Source: Sphingomonadaceae bacterium (GTDB lineage: Bacteria > Pseudomonadota > Alphaproteobacteria > Sphingomonadales > Sphingomonadaceae). Taken from it: a DNA stretch of 64,000 bases. Shown in pieces: positions 28,830 to 37,767 of this stretch. The stretch is from positions 1-64,000 of the forward strand of contig CANJCQ010000012.1 of the NCBI GenBank assembly GCA_947473355.1, given 5' to 3'. A program made the translations under genes and the position numbers. The notes under the pieces are model-generated. The model searched no databases, was not told the DNA's origin, and saw nothing but the letters and a program-made list of their open reading frames with translations. How positions within the stretch are numbered: position 1 is the stretch's first letter; the number at the start of each line of letters is the position of its first letter.

Positions 28830-29525
28830 TTAGCCCTTGACCTGGTAGCCGATGACACCTGCGCGCGCCGGCTTGCCGCGAACATGCGCTTCCATCAATT
28901 TACTGGCCTTCTCGCCATCACGCTCGGCTATGGCATCAACAATCACTGCGCGTTGCTCATCGGCAGCAGCAAGGCCCTCACCACCATCGATTTGAAGCAT
29001 GTTGCCATTGAACAGGAAGAACTCTGACATTTGCCAATATCGCGAAGCCCTTTCGGCTTCATACTTCGAATGTGACATCTGATGGAGCTGTTGATGAAAC
29101 TCAGCTACCAGTTCCACGAATGTGCTGCTGATCGTTTCACCCTTTACCGGCGTGACTACGGAGATTTTCTCCCGGGTCAGCCTGAGAAGGTCGATTTCAT
29201 GCTTGGTGTGCCGCTCGGAGGCCAATGCCGCCATCGCACCTTCCACATGGCCGGCGATGAAGAAGAAATCGTCGATTTCCTGCCGCGATGGCGCAATTAC
29301 GCGGCAGCCGACTTGCGGCGTAATTATCAGATATCCTTCAGCCCGCAGGAAATTCAGGGCAGCCATGACCGGGGCGCGGCTGGCGCCAAATTCGTTGACC
29401 AGATCATTCGCCAGAATCTCGTCCCCGAATTTGTAATGCCCCCTGATCAGTCGCCGTTCGATCTCGCTGCAAATTGCTCCGGATTTGCCCGAAAGTCCTC
29501 GCGTCTTAACATCGCCATTCAGCAT
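28830..29525 (-). CDS. GntR-family regulator (FCD/FadR type)
   Basis: A 231-residue regulator. The winged helix-turn-helix occupies residues about 10-75 (AICSEIERRLIRGHYKFGDEI, GASRAPVMAALNFLRAEGYL). An all-helical FCD-type effector domain follows, with possible metal-binding histidines in EFHQQLHQMSHSKYE. The ATG at 29525 was preferred over an upstream TTG. It is the last gene of the oxygenase-hydrolase operon and sits directly upstream of module A. It is one candidate for the regulator that binds the recurring palindrome. Confidence 0.86.
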   Translation of the reverse strand: MLNGDVKTRGLSGKSGAICSEIERRLIRGHYKFGDEILANDLVNEFGASRAPVMAALNFLRAEGYLIITPQVGCRVIAPSRQEIDDFFFIAGHVEGAMAALASERHTKHEIDLLRLTREKISVVTPVKGETISSTFVELVAEFHQQLHQMSHSKYEAERASRYWQMSEFFLFNGNMLQIDGGEGLAAADEQRAVIVDAIAERDGEKASKLMEAHVRGKPARAGVIGYQVKG

Positions 29526-29566
29526 CGTGATCCGGCCTTTGGGAGAAGCAATATTCAAATCCCTCG

Positions 29567-30403
29567 CTAACCGCGATTTCCCAAGAAGCAAGAGACCAAC
29601 TCGGCAAACTCACCGGCATGTTCAATCTGGGTCCAATGGCCGCAGCGCCCGAAGACGTGCAGCTGGCTGTTGTCGATCCATTCCAGCAGGGTGAGCGAAG
29701 TGGACAGCGGAATGACCCGGTCATCGCGGCCATGGACCAGCAGCGTGGGGTGCGTCAGGGCGCGAATGTCGGCCTCCGGATGGGCCATGGCTTCCACCCA
29801 GCGCTGACGCGGCGCGGGAAACATGCTGGAAAACGCTTCCGAAATGCCCGGCCGAATGCTGGCCTCATGGCGCATCTGGACCAGGGCGTCGCCGACCAGA
29901 GAATGGTCGAAGGCGAATACCTTCATGATCGCCCGCATATTTTCCAGCGAAGGCTGGTAACCCCAGACCGCATCAAGACCTTCGGTCAGTTCGAACGGCA
30001 CCCCAACACTGCCCATCAGGATTAGCCGCTCGACACGTTCGGGACGGGCAATCGCCAAGGCAAGTGCCATCGAGCCGCCGAAGCTGTTGCCGATGACATG
30101 CACCCGTTCGAGCCCCAGCGCATCGAGCAGCGCAATGATCTGGTCCAGCCACATCTGCCGGGTGAACTCGGTGCCTTCGGGCGCCGTGGTGTAGCCAAAT
30201 CCCGCCAGATCGGGCGCGATCATCCTGAGGCCCGCAAGCTGGCTCTGGATCAGCAGCCGCCAGTTGGCCCAGGCGCTGACCCCGGGACCGGAACCATGCA
30301 GCAACAACACCGGCGTGCCTTCGCCGATATCATGGTAGTTGGTCTGAATGGCGCCCGTGGCGATGCTCAGGCCAATCTCGGGATTCTGGGTGGGGGTGTT
30401 CAT
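29567..30403 (-). CDS. Meta-cleavage product hydrolase (alpha/beta hydrolase)
   Basis: A 278-residue alpha/beta hydrolase of the XylF/BphD/HsaD group. It has the oxyanion loop HGSGPGVSAWANW (residues 36-48), nucleophile Ser107 in GNSFGGS, acid Asp228 in HGRDDRVIP and His256 in GRCGHWTQIE. These enzymes hydrolyse the C-C bond of 2-hydroxy-6-oxo-dienoates made by extradiol cleavage, giving 2-hydroxypentadienoate plus an acid. The partner dioxygenase is probably XylE at 49108, and the downstream enzymes are at 41461-44241. An AGGAAA site precedes the ATG. Confidence 0.87.
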   Translation of the reverse strand: MNTPTQNPEIGLSIATGAIQTNYHDIGEGTPVLLLHGSGPGVSAWANWRLLIQSQLAGLRMIAPDLAGFGYTTAPEGTEFTRQMWLDQIIALLDALGLERVHVIGNSFGGSMALALAIARPERVERLILMGSVGVPFELTEGLDAVWGYQPSLENMRAIMKVFAFDHSLVGDALVQMRHEASIRPGISEAFSSMFPAPRQRWVEAMAHPEADIRALTHPTLLVHGRDDRVIPLSTSLTLLEWIDNSQLHVFGRCGHWTQIEHAGEFAELVSCFLGNRG

Positions 30404-30430
30404 GGGCTGATTTCCTGTCAGGTCGTGTGA

Positions 30431-31450
30431 TCAATCCAGCGCCGGAGCGAAGCCGCTGGCTTCCCCTTCCAGCCGCACCCACGGATGGGGCACCCCCGAA
30501 TCGGTCGCGTCGATAAAGCCGCGGAGCAGGTTTTTCAGCGCGGTGCTGTCCCACAGGCCCAGCTTGTCGATGAACTCGGCTTCGGTCGTCTTTGCCGCCG
30601 CCAGCGCCGCCAGCGCGCGCTCCATCCCGGCATCATTCAGCCCGACCAGCGCATCGCCATTCCCGGCAACCCGGCGCTCCAGCAATCCCATTGTCTCGAG
30701 TTCGGCGAGCGCCCTGGCGGTATCAGCTGAATCTCCGTCGATGAACATCGTCTGCGCCAGACTGTCTGCGCTGCGCCAATTGTTGTGTGCGAGCGTAACC
30801 AGCAGCAGGAATGCATTGTCGGTGAAGGCGCGGATGGACGCATCCTTCTTCAATTCGGCCGCGAACTGGAAACGGGCGCGCCACAGCAGATAGCCAAGAA
30901 AATCCTCGTTGAACTCGCTGCCGACAAGCGCGGATGCCACCAGCGGCTCCCCGCTCGCCTTGCGCGCCGCAAGGGCATATTTGCCAGCCTGGAACACCAG
31001 CGGTGTTTCATCGCTACTGACCAGATCGACGACCTCGCCGACAAAAATGATGTGATCGCCGCCTTCATAGCGGTGCACAGTGCGGCATTGCATCCGCGCG
31101 CTGCAATCCGCCAGCAGGGGCGTGCCACCCAGCCCATCGGCCACCGCCAACCCGGCAAATTTGTCTTCCCCGCGCGAGGCGAAGCGGTTCGACAGATCTT
31201 CCTGCCCGGCCGACAGGATATGGATCGCGAAATAGTCCGCCTCCGTAAACGCATCGAGGCTGCGGGCGCTCTTGGCCAGGCTCCACAGCACCAGCGGCGG
31301 ATCGAGCGAGACCGAACTGAAGCTGTTCGCGGTAACCCCGATCCGCTCGCCGTCACCTGCCCGCGCGGTAATGATCGTCACGCCAGTGGTGAACATTCCC
31401 ATCGTGCGCCGAAACGCGCCGGAATCGAAACTTACCTGCCCGGCGTCCAT
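30431..31450 (-). CDS. Flavin reductase with C-terminal MarR-like domain
   Basis: A 339-residue protein. Residues about 1-165 form an FMN-binding split-barrel flavin reductase (RRTMGMFTTGVTIITAR, GVTANSFSSVSLDPPLVLW, GRF-type binding elements, HRYEGGDHIIFVGEV). Residues about 190-320 are helical with a MarR-like winged-helix pattern (LVTLAHNNWRSADSLAQTMF, ALAELETMGLLERR). The same architecture is known in the reductase (C1) of Acinetobacter p-hydroxyphenylacetate hydroxylase, where the tail controls activity in response to substrate. It would supply reduced FMN to the oxygenase at 33733-34902. The ATG at 31450 leaves a 7-bp gap to the upstream hydrolase gene. Confidence 0.87.
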   Translation of the reverse strand: MDAGQVSFDSGAFRRTMGMFTTGVTIITARAGDGERIGVTANSFSSVSLDPPLVLWSLAKSARSLDAFTEADYFAIHILSAGQEDLSNRFASRGEDKFAGLAVADGLGGTPLLADCSARMQCRTVHRYEGGDHIIFVGEVVDLVSSDETPLVFQAGKYALAARKASGEPLVASALVGSEFNEDFLGYLLWRARFQFAAELKKDASIRAFTDNAFLLLVTLAHNNWRSADSLAQTMFIDGDSADTARALAELETMGLLERRVAGNGDALVGLNDAGMERALAALAAAKTTEAEFIDKLGLWDSTALKNLLRGFIDATDSGVPHPWVRLEGEASGFAPALD

Positions 31451-31457
31451 ACCGTGA

Positions 31458-32279
31458 TCAGCCGATGAAGCCGCGAACGTCGGCCAAGGCCTGATCCAGC
31501 TTCTCGATCTGCAGCACGTGGCCGCAGTCATCGTAAAGCTTGACCTGGCAATTGCGGATGCCCGCTTCGAATTCGCCGGCGAGCACTGCCGGCATCAGGC
31601 GGTCCTGCTTGCCCCACAGCACCAGGGTCGGGGCGGTAATCCGGTAGAGCCGACCGCGCAGGCCATGCTCGGGGAATGGCCACATCCACTTGCCCGCGCA
31701 GCCCAGAGTCCAGACATTCTGCGCGATCGCCTTGGGAATCTCAGCCGGATTTTCCGGTAGCGTGAACATCGCCTGAGCTGCGGGTAGCGAAGGATCGTGG
31801 AAGACAAAGCCGGGGATCTTTTCAGGTGCCGATGAATAGAGCTCCGCCACTGCCGGCGGGGCATCGTCGCGCCACAGGCCCGATGGCGCGAGGCAGACAA
31901 GCTTGCTGAACAGGTCGGGGTAGGCTGCCGCCAGATCGCAGGCGATCATGCCGCCCATCGACTGGCCGACCGCAACCGCGCCTTTCAGCCCCAGCTTGCG
32001 CAGCATTTCCTCATAGATGAGGATCAGGTCGCAATATTCATCGACCTTGTAGATTGCATAGGCATCGCCGGGCGTGGTTCCCGGCAGCTCGGGCGCATAG
32101 ACCGTGTAGTCCTGCGCCAGCCCATCGACGAACGCATCCCAATAGAGCCCTGCTGCAGGATGAAAATAGACCAGCGGCGGCCCCTTTCCGGCAATCCGCA
32201 CCCTCATCTTGATCTGGTCATTCCAGACGCTGACCATCTCGTCGCGCTGGGGTCCGGTGATGATCGCTGTGTTGCTCAT
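31458..32279 (-). CDS. Alpha/beta-fold hydrolase
   Basis: A 273-residue alpha/beta hydrolase. The nucleophile is Ser107 in GQSMGG, the acid probably the aspartate in LWGKQDRLMP and the base the histidine in DDCGHVLQIE. The oxyanion turn is YFHPAAGLYWD rather than the HGSGPG of the neighbouring hydrolase, so the two are not recent duplicates. It lies between the luciferase-like monooxygenase and flavin reductase genes. It might hydrolyse an ester, lactone or C-C bond produced by one of these oxygenases; the reaction is unknown. Confidence 0.82.
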   Translation of the reverse strand: MSNTAIITGPQRDEMVSVWNDQIKMRVRIAGKGPPLVYFHPAAGLYWDAFVDGLAQDYTVYAPELPGTTPGDAYAIYKVDEYCDLILIYEEMLRKLGLKGAVAVGQSMGGMIACDLAAAYPDLFSKLVCLAPSGLWRDDAPPAVAELYSSAPEKIPGFVFHDPSLPAAQAMFTLPENPAEIPKAIAQNVWTLGCAGKWMWPFPEHGLRGRLYRITAPTLVLWGKQDRLMPAVLAGEFEAGIRNCQVKLYDDCGHVLQIEKLDQALADVRGFIG

Positions 32280-32349
32280 TTTGCCTTACTCCGAATCTTG
32301 ACTGGCGCCGGCGCGGTCACTTGAACTGCGCTGCTTTGGACCCAAGCAA

Positions 32350-33582
32350 TTACTTGGGCAGCCCGGTGGGCCACCATTTGTGTTCCCAGTTCTGGTCGGC
32401 GAAGCCATTGTCCGACCAAGCCTGGCGAAGCCGCGGCATCACTTTCTCGGCGAGCAGGCTGATGTTCTGCTTGGTCAGTTCGGTTGGCATCGACCCGTGC
32501 TGGACCATGAGCAGGAGGTTGCCGATGCGCTTCTCCTTAACCAGTTCGATAAGCTGCTCGGCGACCGTATCGACCCCGCCGACGATGCAGGCCTGCGCAT
32601 CGACGATCTGTTCGTAGGACGCGGTGCGCATGATCGGGAACATGCCGAAATCGCCCGGATCCTTCACCACATGTTCAACGCCATTGATGTCCATGTAACC
32701 CGGTATGCTCAGTTTCGACATCGGTATGGAGCCGAGGCCGGTGTTGAAGGCGGCTTTGACATGCGGTCCATAGACCCGGTGTGCCTCTTCGTCGGTTTCG
32801 GCCACCGCGACGCATTGCAGAAAGGCAAGGCGATAGGGGTTGCGGTCGCGCCCGCGCTCTTCCGCCATGTCCCAATAGCGATCGAAAACCTGCCCGGTGA
32901 GCTTGGGGCCGAACCAGCTGAAATAGAGGAACACCTGATCGCGATCCAGGATGCCCGCCAGCGTGTTGGGATTGCCCACCGCAGGCGACCAGACCGGCAT
33001 CGAAGGCTGCACCGGTCGTGGCCACATATTGATGTTGGAATATTTGTTGAAGCGGCCGTTCCAGGCGAAGGATTCCTTCGACTTCATCGCCTTGTCGATC
33101 AGCGCGATATTTTCGGCGAAACGGGGGCGCGTATCGATCGGCGCGATGCCGGCGTTGAGGTTGGAATCCCAACTCAGCGAGATCGGGAAACCGGCGATCA
33201 TGCGCCCACCGCTGATCTGGTCGATAACCGAATATTCCTCGGCAACACGCAGCGGCTCCTTGGTCTTGCCCAGTGCCCGCCCGAGGCAGGCCAGTGCCGT
33301 GTTCAGCCCTTCGGCCTGCGTTGCGTAGGCAAGCGCCGCCATTTGCAGATTCGGATTGGGCAGGATGTCATAGACGGCCTGGCCGTGCTCGGTCGTACCG
33401 ATGCCATCGAACCCGCAGCGCGCGGCATGCAGCATTTCGTCGATGAAATGGTTGTGATCCTGATGCATCAGCTTGGGATCGACGAGATCGAAATAGGGTG
33501 TCGTCACGATCGAATCGTACTTCGACGCAAAATCATCGGGCAAGTGCCGGTAAGGCAATTGCTGGAACGAGAGTACTTTCAT
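32350..33582 (-). CDS. Luciferase-like flavin-dependent monooxygenase (LLM)
   Basis: A 410-residue TIM-barrel LLM-class protein. Recognisable segments are CGFDGIGTTEHGQ (near residue 50), LACLGRALGKTKEPLRVAEEYSVIDQISGGRMIAGFP (described, residues about 95-130) and the C-terminal EQLIELVKEKRIGNLLLMVQHG. It uses FMNH2 and oxygen, and could take flavin from the reductase encoded in the same operon. An ATG at 33582 was chosen five bases after GGAGG; a second ATG lies directly before it. LLM enzymes in catabolism carry out epoxidation, Baeyer-Villiger oxidation or desulfonation, and which one applies here cannot be told. Confidence 0.87.
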   Translation of the reverse strand: MKVLSFQQLPYRHLPDDFASKYDSIVTTPYFDLVDPKLMHQDHNHFIDEMLHAARCGFDGIGTTEHGQAVYDILPNPNLQMAALAYATQAEGLNTALACLGRALGKTKEPLRVAEEYSVIDQISGGRMIAGFPISLSWDSNLNAGIAPIDTRPRFAENIALIDKAMKSKESFAWNGRFNKYSNINMWPRPVQPSMPVWSPAVGNPNTLAGILDRDQVFLYFSWFGPKLTGQVFDRYWDMAEERGRDRNPYRLAFLQCVAVAETDEEAHRVYGPHVKAAFNTGLGSIPMSKLSIPGYMDINGVEHVVKDPGDFGMFPIMRTASYEQIVDAQACIVGGVDTVAEQLIELVKEKRIGNLLLMVQHGSMPTELTKQNISLLAEKVMPRLRQAWSDNGFADQNWEHKWWPTGLPK

Positions 33583-33732
33583 CATGTCCTCCATTCGCCT
33601 GCACCCTGTCCGCACCAGTGGCCTTGTCGGGACCGGGAGGTCAGAATTTCCCCTTCGATTGCATCAGCCAGGGAGTGCAGGCATTGCGTCATTCACATCA
33701 TGCGCTGGCCAACTCCCGGCCTGCGCTGCATT

Positions 33733-34902
33733 TCAGATCAGGTTCAAAATATTGGGATGCCCCATGGTCATGCCGCCGTAGTTGCGGGCGTAGCCATTGG
33801 CATTGAACGCCATGTGGTTTGTCGCGCTCTGGATGTCGCGGAAGGTGCGCTGGACGCTGTCGCCAGCGAGAATCGCATGGGCACCGCTGTTGGCATAAAC
33901 TCGCTGCGCCACTTCGGCGCAGGAGTGAACTGTCCTGGCCGTCTCCCAGAAGTGACGCGCCTTGTCGATCACGGGCTGCTCGGGGCCATTTTCCACGGCA
34001 TCGTGCGCCGCTGCCAGATTGGCATGGCTCAGCAGGCGCGCACTGCGGATCACGAAATCAGATTCAGCGATGATGCGATGCGTATCGGGATTGTTCGCAA
34101 ATGGCGAACGGTCCAGCGTAGCAATGCGCGTCGCGCTGCGCTCGATATACTGATCGAGGATGCCGCGCGCCATGCCGTGAACGGCAGCAGCGAGCATTTC
34201 CAGGAAGACCAGTCCGAAGGGCAATTTGTAGATGGCACTGGAACCGGCTGCCGGGGCCGGCGCGGCGCCGAAAATCGGATGATGACGGCGCGCGGGCACG
34301 AACACGTTGTCCAGTACCACCGATTTCGATCCAGTGCCCGCCAGACCCAGCGTGAACCAGTCATCGACAATCGTGTAGTCGGTGCGCGGCACGAAGAAGC
34401 CGCAATGGGCCGGCGGCTCGCCCGGCCCGGCTGGGGGGCGGATGCCCCCAAGGATCGCCCACTGAGCATGATCGCAGCCGCTCGAGAACGGCCAACGTCC
34501 GTTCAGCACGAAGCCGCCCTCAGCAGGCCGCACTTCGCCGGTTGGCGCATAGGCAGACGAGAGCAGGACCGACCTGTCCGCGCCCCAGATTTCCTCCGCA
34601 ACATTGTCCGCCAGCAGCTTCACTTCCCACTGGTGCAGCGCGAGCACGGAAATGACCCAGCCGCTGGATCCGCAGGCTGAAGCGACTTCATAGATGACAT
34701 CCGTCAGCACTTCGGCGCGCATCTCATAGCCGCCATAGGCCTTCGGCTGCAGGATCCTGAAGAAGCCTGCATCTTCGAATTCTGCGATGGTCTCATCGCT
34801 GACCCGGCGATTGTCCTCGACACTGGCGGCCCGCTCCCTGAGGCGTGGCTTCATGTTCCGGGCCCGGTCAATCATCTCCTGTGGACTAGGAAAGCCGCTC
34901 AT
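33733..34902 (-). CDS. Flavin-dependent monooxygenase, oxygenase component (HsaA/HpaH-C2-like)
   Basis: A 389-residue protein with the acyl-CoA dehydrogenase fold of group D monooxygenases. It shows FRILQPKAYGGYE near residue 48, SGWVISVLALHQWEVKLL, WPFSSGCDHAQWAILGG and TGSKSVVLDNVFVPARR. The C-terminal helical bundle ends in NHMAFNANGYARNYGGMTMGHP. The catalytic base glutamate of true acyl-CoA dehydrogenases is not expected in this group. It would hydroxylate a phenol ortho to the hydroxyl group, giving a catechol, using FMNH2 from the reductase at 30431. It heads the operon running down to GntR. A copy of the recurring palindrome lies 126 bp upstream. Confidence 0.87.
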   Translation of the reverse strand: MSGFPSPQEMIDRARNMKPRLRERAASVEDNRRVSDETIAEFEDAGFFRILQPKAYGGYEMRAEVLTDVIYEVASACGSSGWVISVLALHQWEVKLLADNVAEEIWGADRSVLLSSAYAPTGEVRPAEGGFVLNGRWPFSSGCDHAQWAILGGIRPPAGPGEPPAHCGFFVPRTDYTIVDDWFTLGLAGTGSKSVVLDNVFVPARRHHPIFGAAPAPAAGSSAIYKLPFGLVFLEMLAAAVHGMARGILDQYIERSATRIATLDRSPFANNPDTHRIIAESDFVIRSARLLSHANLAAAHDAVENGPEQPVIDKARHFWETARTVHSCAEVAQRVYANSGAHAILAGDSVQRTFRDIQSATNHMAFNANGYARNYGGMTMGHPNILNLI

Positions 34903-35176
34903 GCTTCGCTCTCTTTTCTCGCACCGGCAGGCCTGCCCGGCTGCATAGCCATTGGGCCAGGATCGTCCGGCAACATCTTTGCAGATGGCCGGGGCAAGCC
35001 CTCCATCTCGTTGATTGCCGTATTCAACATTCTAGCATATAAGTAAAGCGGCCTTGGTTTGAAATTCTCCTAACGCTTAGGAAAGGCATAAATTTTCTTT
35101 ATCGCGCGGTGCGCGCAGCGGATCGGAAAGTCCGATTCATTGGCCAAACGGAATGAAATCGGGAGATGCGACCCTT
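34903..35176. promoter_or_regulatory. Divergent promoter region between oxygenase and KSTD-like genes
   Basis: A 274-bp spacer with a notably AT-richer core (about 35010-35100). It contains the recurring palindrome at 35028-35044 and TATAAG overlapping it, which could be a rightward -10 element. It should hold promoters for both the minus-strand oxygenase operon and the plus-strand flavoprotein gene. Confidence 0.6.
35028..35044 (+). promoter_or_regulatory. Copy of the recurring 17-bp palindrome
   Basis: CATTCTAGCATATAAGT. It aligns without gaps to the copy at 47562-47578, sharing CATTCTAG, AT and AGT. Position between divergent genes suits an operator acting on both. Confidence 0.55.
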
Positions 35177-36922
35177 ATGGTGACAATAGCTGATTCGGCT
35201 CTGGAACCCGCAGATGAGCCTGGGCAAGCCTGGGATGCGGAATACGACGTCATAGTCGTCGGTTCGGGCGCGGCAGGCATGACCGCTGCCCTTATCGCGG
35301 CGGACCTGGGGTTGCGCACGATCCTGATCGAAAGCTGTGCCGAACTCGGCGGAACAACTGCGGTTTCGGGCGGGGCCGTATGGGTGCCCGCCAATCATCT
35401 GATGGCTAAACTCGGCTTTTCCGACTCGCTGCCAGAGGCCATGGAATACCTCAGGCAGACACTCGGTGATGAGTACGACGCGGCCAGGGCCAGCGCCTAT
35501 CTCGAAACGGGGCCAGACCTCGTCCGCTATCTCGAAGCCCGTTCCCATCTGGCCTTCCGTGCTGGCCCGTTGCCGGACTATTATTCCAATCTCCCTGGCG
35601 GGAAGGGCCGCTATCGTGCGCTCGATCCCCTGCCACTGCCCGCGAGAGAGCTGGGGCAGGACATTGATCTGCTGAGACCGCCCCATCCGCAGACAGTCAT
35701 TTTCGGAGCAACCTATACAACGGTTGAGGTCGCGACGATCCTGCGCAAGGAAAAAGGTTGGATCAGCTTGATCGCAAGCCGCATGGCCAGACACTATCTC
35801 GACATTCCCTGGCTCTTGCGGCGCGGTACATCGCCGCGCCTGACACTTGGCAACGCCTTGATCGGCAGGCTGCTGCTCAGCCTGCGCGATCGCAAAGTGT
35901 CGATCCAGACCGAAACCAGACTTGAAGCTCTCATTCAGGGCAACGACCGGATCGAAGGCATTGCCGCAAGCCACAAGGGCAAGAAGCTGCGGTTGCGTGC
36001 AAGTCGCGGGGTAGTTCTTGCCGCCGGCGGATTTGGTGCCAACCCGGAGATGCGCGCGAAATTCCTCAGCCGCGCTCCCGATGTCAAACGCGGCGTAGCG
36101 CCGTCCGACATCAATACCGGAGAAGCCATCGCCGCCGGCATGGCTGCGGGCGCGGCAACGCGGCTGATGGATGAAGCATGGTGGATCCCGATTTATCGCC
36201 TCGCGAACTCCGAAGTCACCTGTGGCCAATTCTTCGACCGCGCCTTCCCCGGCTGCCTGATCGTCAACATCAAAGGCAGGCGCTTCATGAACGATGCCGC
36301 GAACTATGACGAAGCCGGACGCGCCATGGCCAATGCCGCCACCACGCCGGATGAGCCCAGCTTCTACATTTTCGACGAACATTATCGCCGGAATTACCTG
36401 GCCGGACCGATGCTGGCCATGCCCCGGGCGTTCGATGGCATGCTGCCTGAGGACGTGAAGCGGATTGTCGTAAAGGCGGATAGCCTGGCGGAACTGGCGC
36501 GCATGCTCGGCATTGATAGTGCCGGGCTCGAGGCAGAATCTGCAAGATACAACAGCTTCGCACAAACCGGAATCGACGCAGATTTCCACCGCGGCGATGA
36601 AGCCTATGAACGCCATTACAGCGACCCCAATGTCTCGCCCAACAGCACGCTTGGGCCAATCGGCAAGGCACCGTTCTATGGCATCAAGGTCTATGCCGGT
36701 GACATCGGCACCAAGGGCGGTCTCGCTACCAATTGCGACGCTCAGGTGCTGGACAGTGCGGGCCACCCGATTGCCGGGCTCTATGCGGCCGGGAGTTCAG
36801 CAGCCTCGATGATGGGCAGAACATACCCGGCCGGCGGTGTAACCATCGGGCCAGCAATGATATTCGGGGCGCGGGCGGCCATGCACATTGCCGGCAAGCC
36901 GCTTCCAAAGCCATCAGCGTGA
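35177..36922 (+). CDS. FAD-dependent 3-ketosteroid-dehydrogenase-like oxidoreductase
   Basis: A 581-residue flavoprotein of the KSTD/fumarate reductase family. The N-terminal dinucleotide fold is DVIVVGSGAAGMTAALIAAD with the FAD ribose acid in LIESCAELGGTTAVSGG. The C-terminal segment GLYAAGSSAASMMGRTYPAGG keeps the tyrosine and glycine positions that in 3-ketosteroid delta-1-dehydrogenases activate the 3-keto group. The ATG at 35177 follows GGGAG; an earlier in-frame ATG at 35153 has no ribosome site. The likely reaction is desaturation alpha-beta to a ring ketone. It suggests that the pathway handles an alicyclic ketone, steroid-like or terpenoid, but the substrate is inferred only. Its stop overlaps the convergent SDR stop by 9 bp. 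Confidence 0.85.
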   Translation: MVTIADSALEPADEPGQAWDAEYDVIVVGSGAAGMTAALIAADLGLRTILIESCAELGGTTAVSGGAVWVPANHLMAKLGFSDSLPEAMEYLRQTLGDEYDAARASAYLETGPDLVRYLEARSHLAFRAGPLPDYYSNLPGGKGRYRALDPLPLPARELGQDIDLLRPPHPQTVIFGATYTTVEVATILRKEKGWISLIASRMARHYLDIPWLLRRGTSPRLTLGNALIGRLLLSLRDRKVSIQTETRLEALIQGNDRIEGIAASHKGKKLRLRASRGVVLAAGGFGANPEMRAKFLSRAPDVKRGVAPSDINTGEAIAAGMAAGAATRLMDEAWWIPIYRLANSEVTCGQFFDRAFPGCLIVNIKGRRFMNDAANYDEAGRAMANAATTPDEPSFYIFDEHYRRNYLAGPMLAMPRAFDGMLPEDVKRIVVKADSLAELARMLGIDSAGLEAESARYNSFAQTGIDADFHRGDEAYERHYSDPNVSPNSTLGPIGKAPFYGIKVYAGDIGTKGGLATNCDAQVLDSAGHPIAGLYAAGSSAASMMGRTYPAGGVTIGPAMIFGARAAMHIAGKPLPKPSA

Positions 36923-37765
36923 GGTCATGTCAGCCATAATCTTCGCGCGCACCTCGGCGAGTTCGACAAAGCGGTTGATCGGATCACCCGCCGTTGCCCC
37001 GCCATCCACGCATAGTTCCTGGCCGGTCATTTGTGCGGACAGGTCGCTGGCGAGATAGAGCGCGGTGGAGGCTATATCCTGCGGGCTGCCCTTGCGCTTG
37101 AGTGGCTGGGCGATAGCTCGCAGCGACTGCATCGCCTCCTGAAGCTTGCGGACCAGTCCCTCGGACATCCCCTGCCCCGGAAACGCGGACATCTGGGTCT
37201 GGATGTTTCCCGGCGAAATGCAGTTCACGCGGATGCCATGCTGGGCAAAATCGATCGCCATGCACTTGGTAAAATGGATGACGGCCGCCTTGGAGGCGCG
37301 ATAGCTGATTATTCCACAGCCAGCCTGGGAACCACCTATCGATGCCATATTGATGATCGAGCCGCCGCCGTTGTGCATCATATGGCGCGCGGCGCGCTGG
37401 GTGCCCAGCATCACACCCAGAAGGTTTACAGCCATCACCTTTTCGAAATCACCCAGATCGTCGTCGACGAAATGCGGCACAACCTTTTGCGAAACACCTG
37501 CGTTGTTGAACATGATGTGCAAGCCGCCAAAGCGGCGCACCGCACAATCGACCAGCGCCTGAACCTGATCCGCCTGGGATACATCGGTGCGCAGAAACAG
37601 TGCCGCATCGCCAAGCTGCGCCGCCAGTGCCGCTCCGCTTTCGCCATCCATGTCGGCGATAACGACACTGGCCCCTTCCGCGACAAACCGCTCGGCTGCG
37701 GCTCTGCCGAGGCCATTTGCTCCCCCGGTGACCACGGCAACCTTGCCTGCCAGAAGCAGCTCCAT
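36914..37765 (-). CDS. SDR-family oxidoreductase
   Basis: A 283-residue classical SDR: TGGANGLGRAAAERF, NNAG, MASIGGS and YRASK (all catalytic residues present), and SPGNIQTQM. Asp in VIADMD at the end of beta2 indicates preference for NAD. It ends the operon 44241-36914 and starts 2 bp after the P450 stop. Probable role: oxidation of a hydroxyl introduced by the P450. Converges with the KSTD-like gene, overlapping it by 9 bp. Confidence 0.9.
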   Translation of the reverse strand: MELLLAGKVAVVTGGANGLGRAAAERFVAEGASVVIADMDGESGAALAAQLGDAALFLRTDVSQADQVQALVDCAVRRFGGLHIMFNNAGVSQKVVPHFVDDDLGDFEKVMAVNLLGVMLGTQRAARHMMHNGGGSIINMASIGGSQAGCGIISYRASKAAVIHFTKCMAIDFAQHGIRVNCISPGNIQTQMSAFPGQGMSEGLVRKLQEAMQSLRAIAQPLKRKGSPQDIASTALYLASDLSAQMTGQELCVDGGATAGDPINRFVELAEVRAKIMADMTSR

Positions 37766-37767
37766 GG

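Noticed and set aside
32380..34680. An uninterrupted 766-codon frame on the plus strand, opposite the LLM and oxygenase genes and spanning their spacer
   Set aside because: It shows no domain, has a composition typical of antisense GC-rich DNA (many Arg, Gly, His), and both genes opposite have strong family matches.
35099..36766. A 555-codon minus-strand frame opposite the KSTD-like gene
   Set aside because: No recognisable domain or ribosome site; the opposite strand encodes a clear FAD enzyme.
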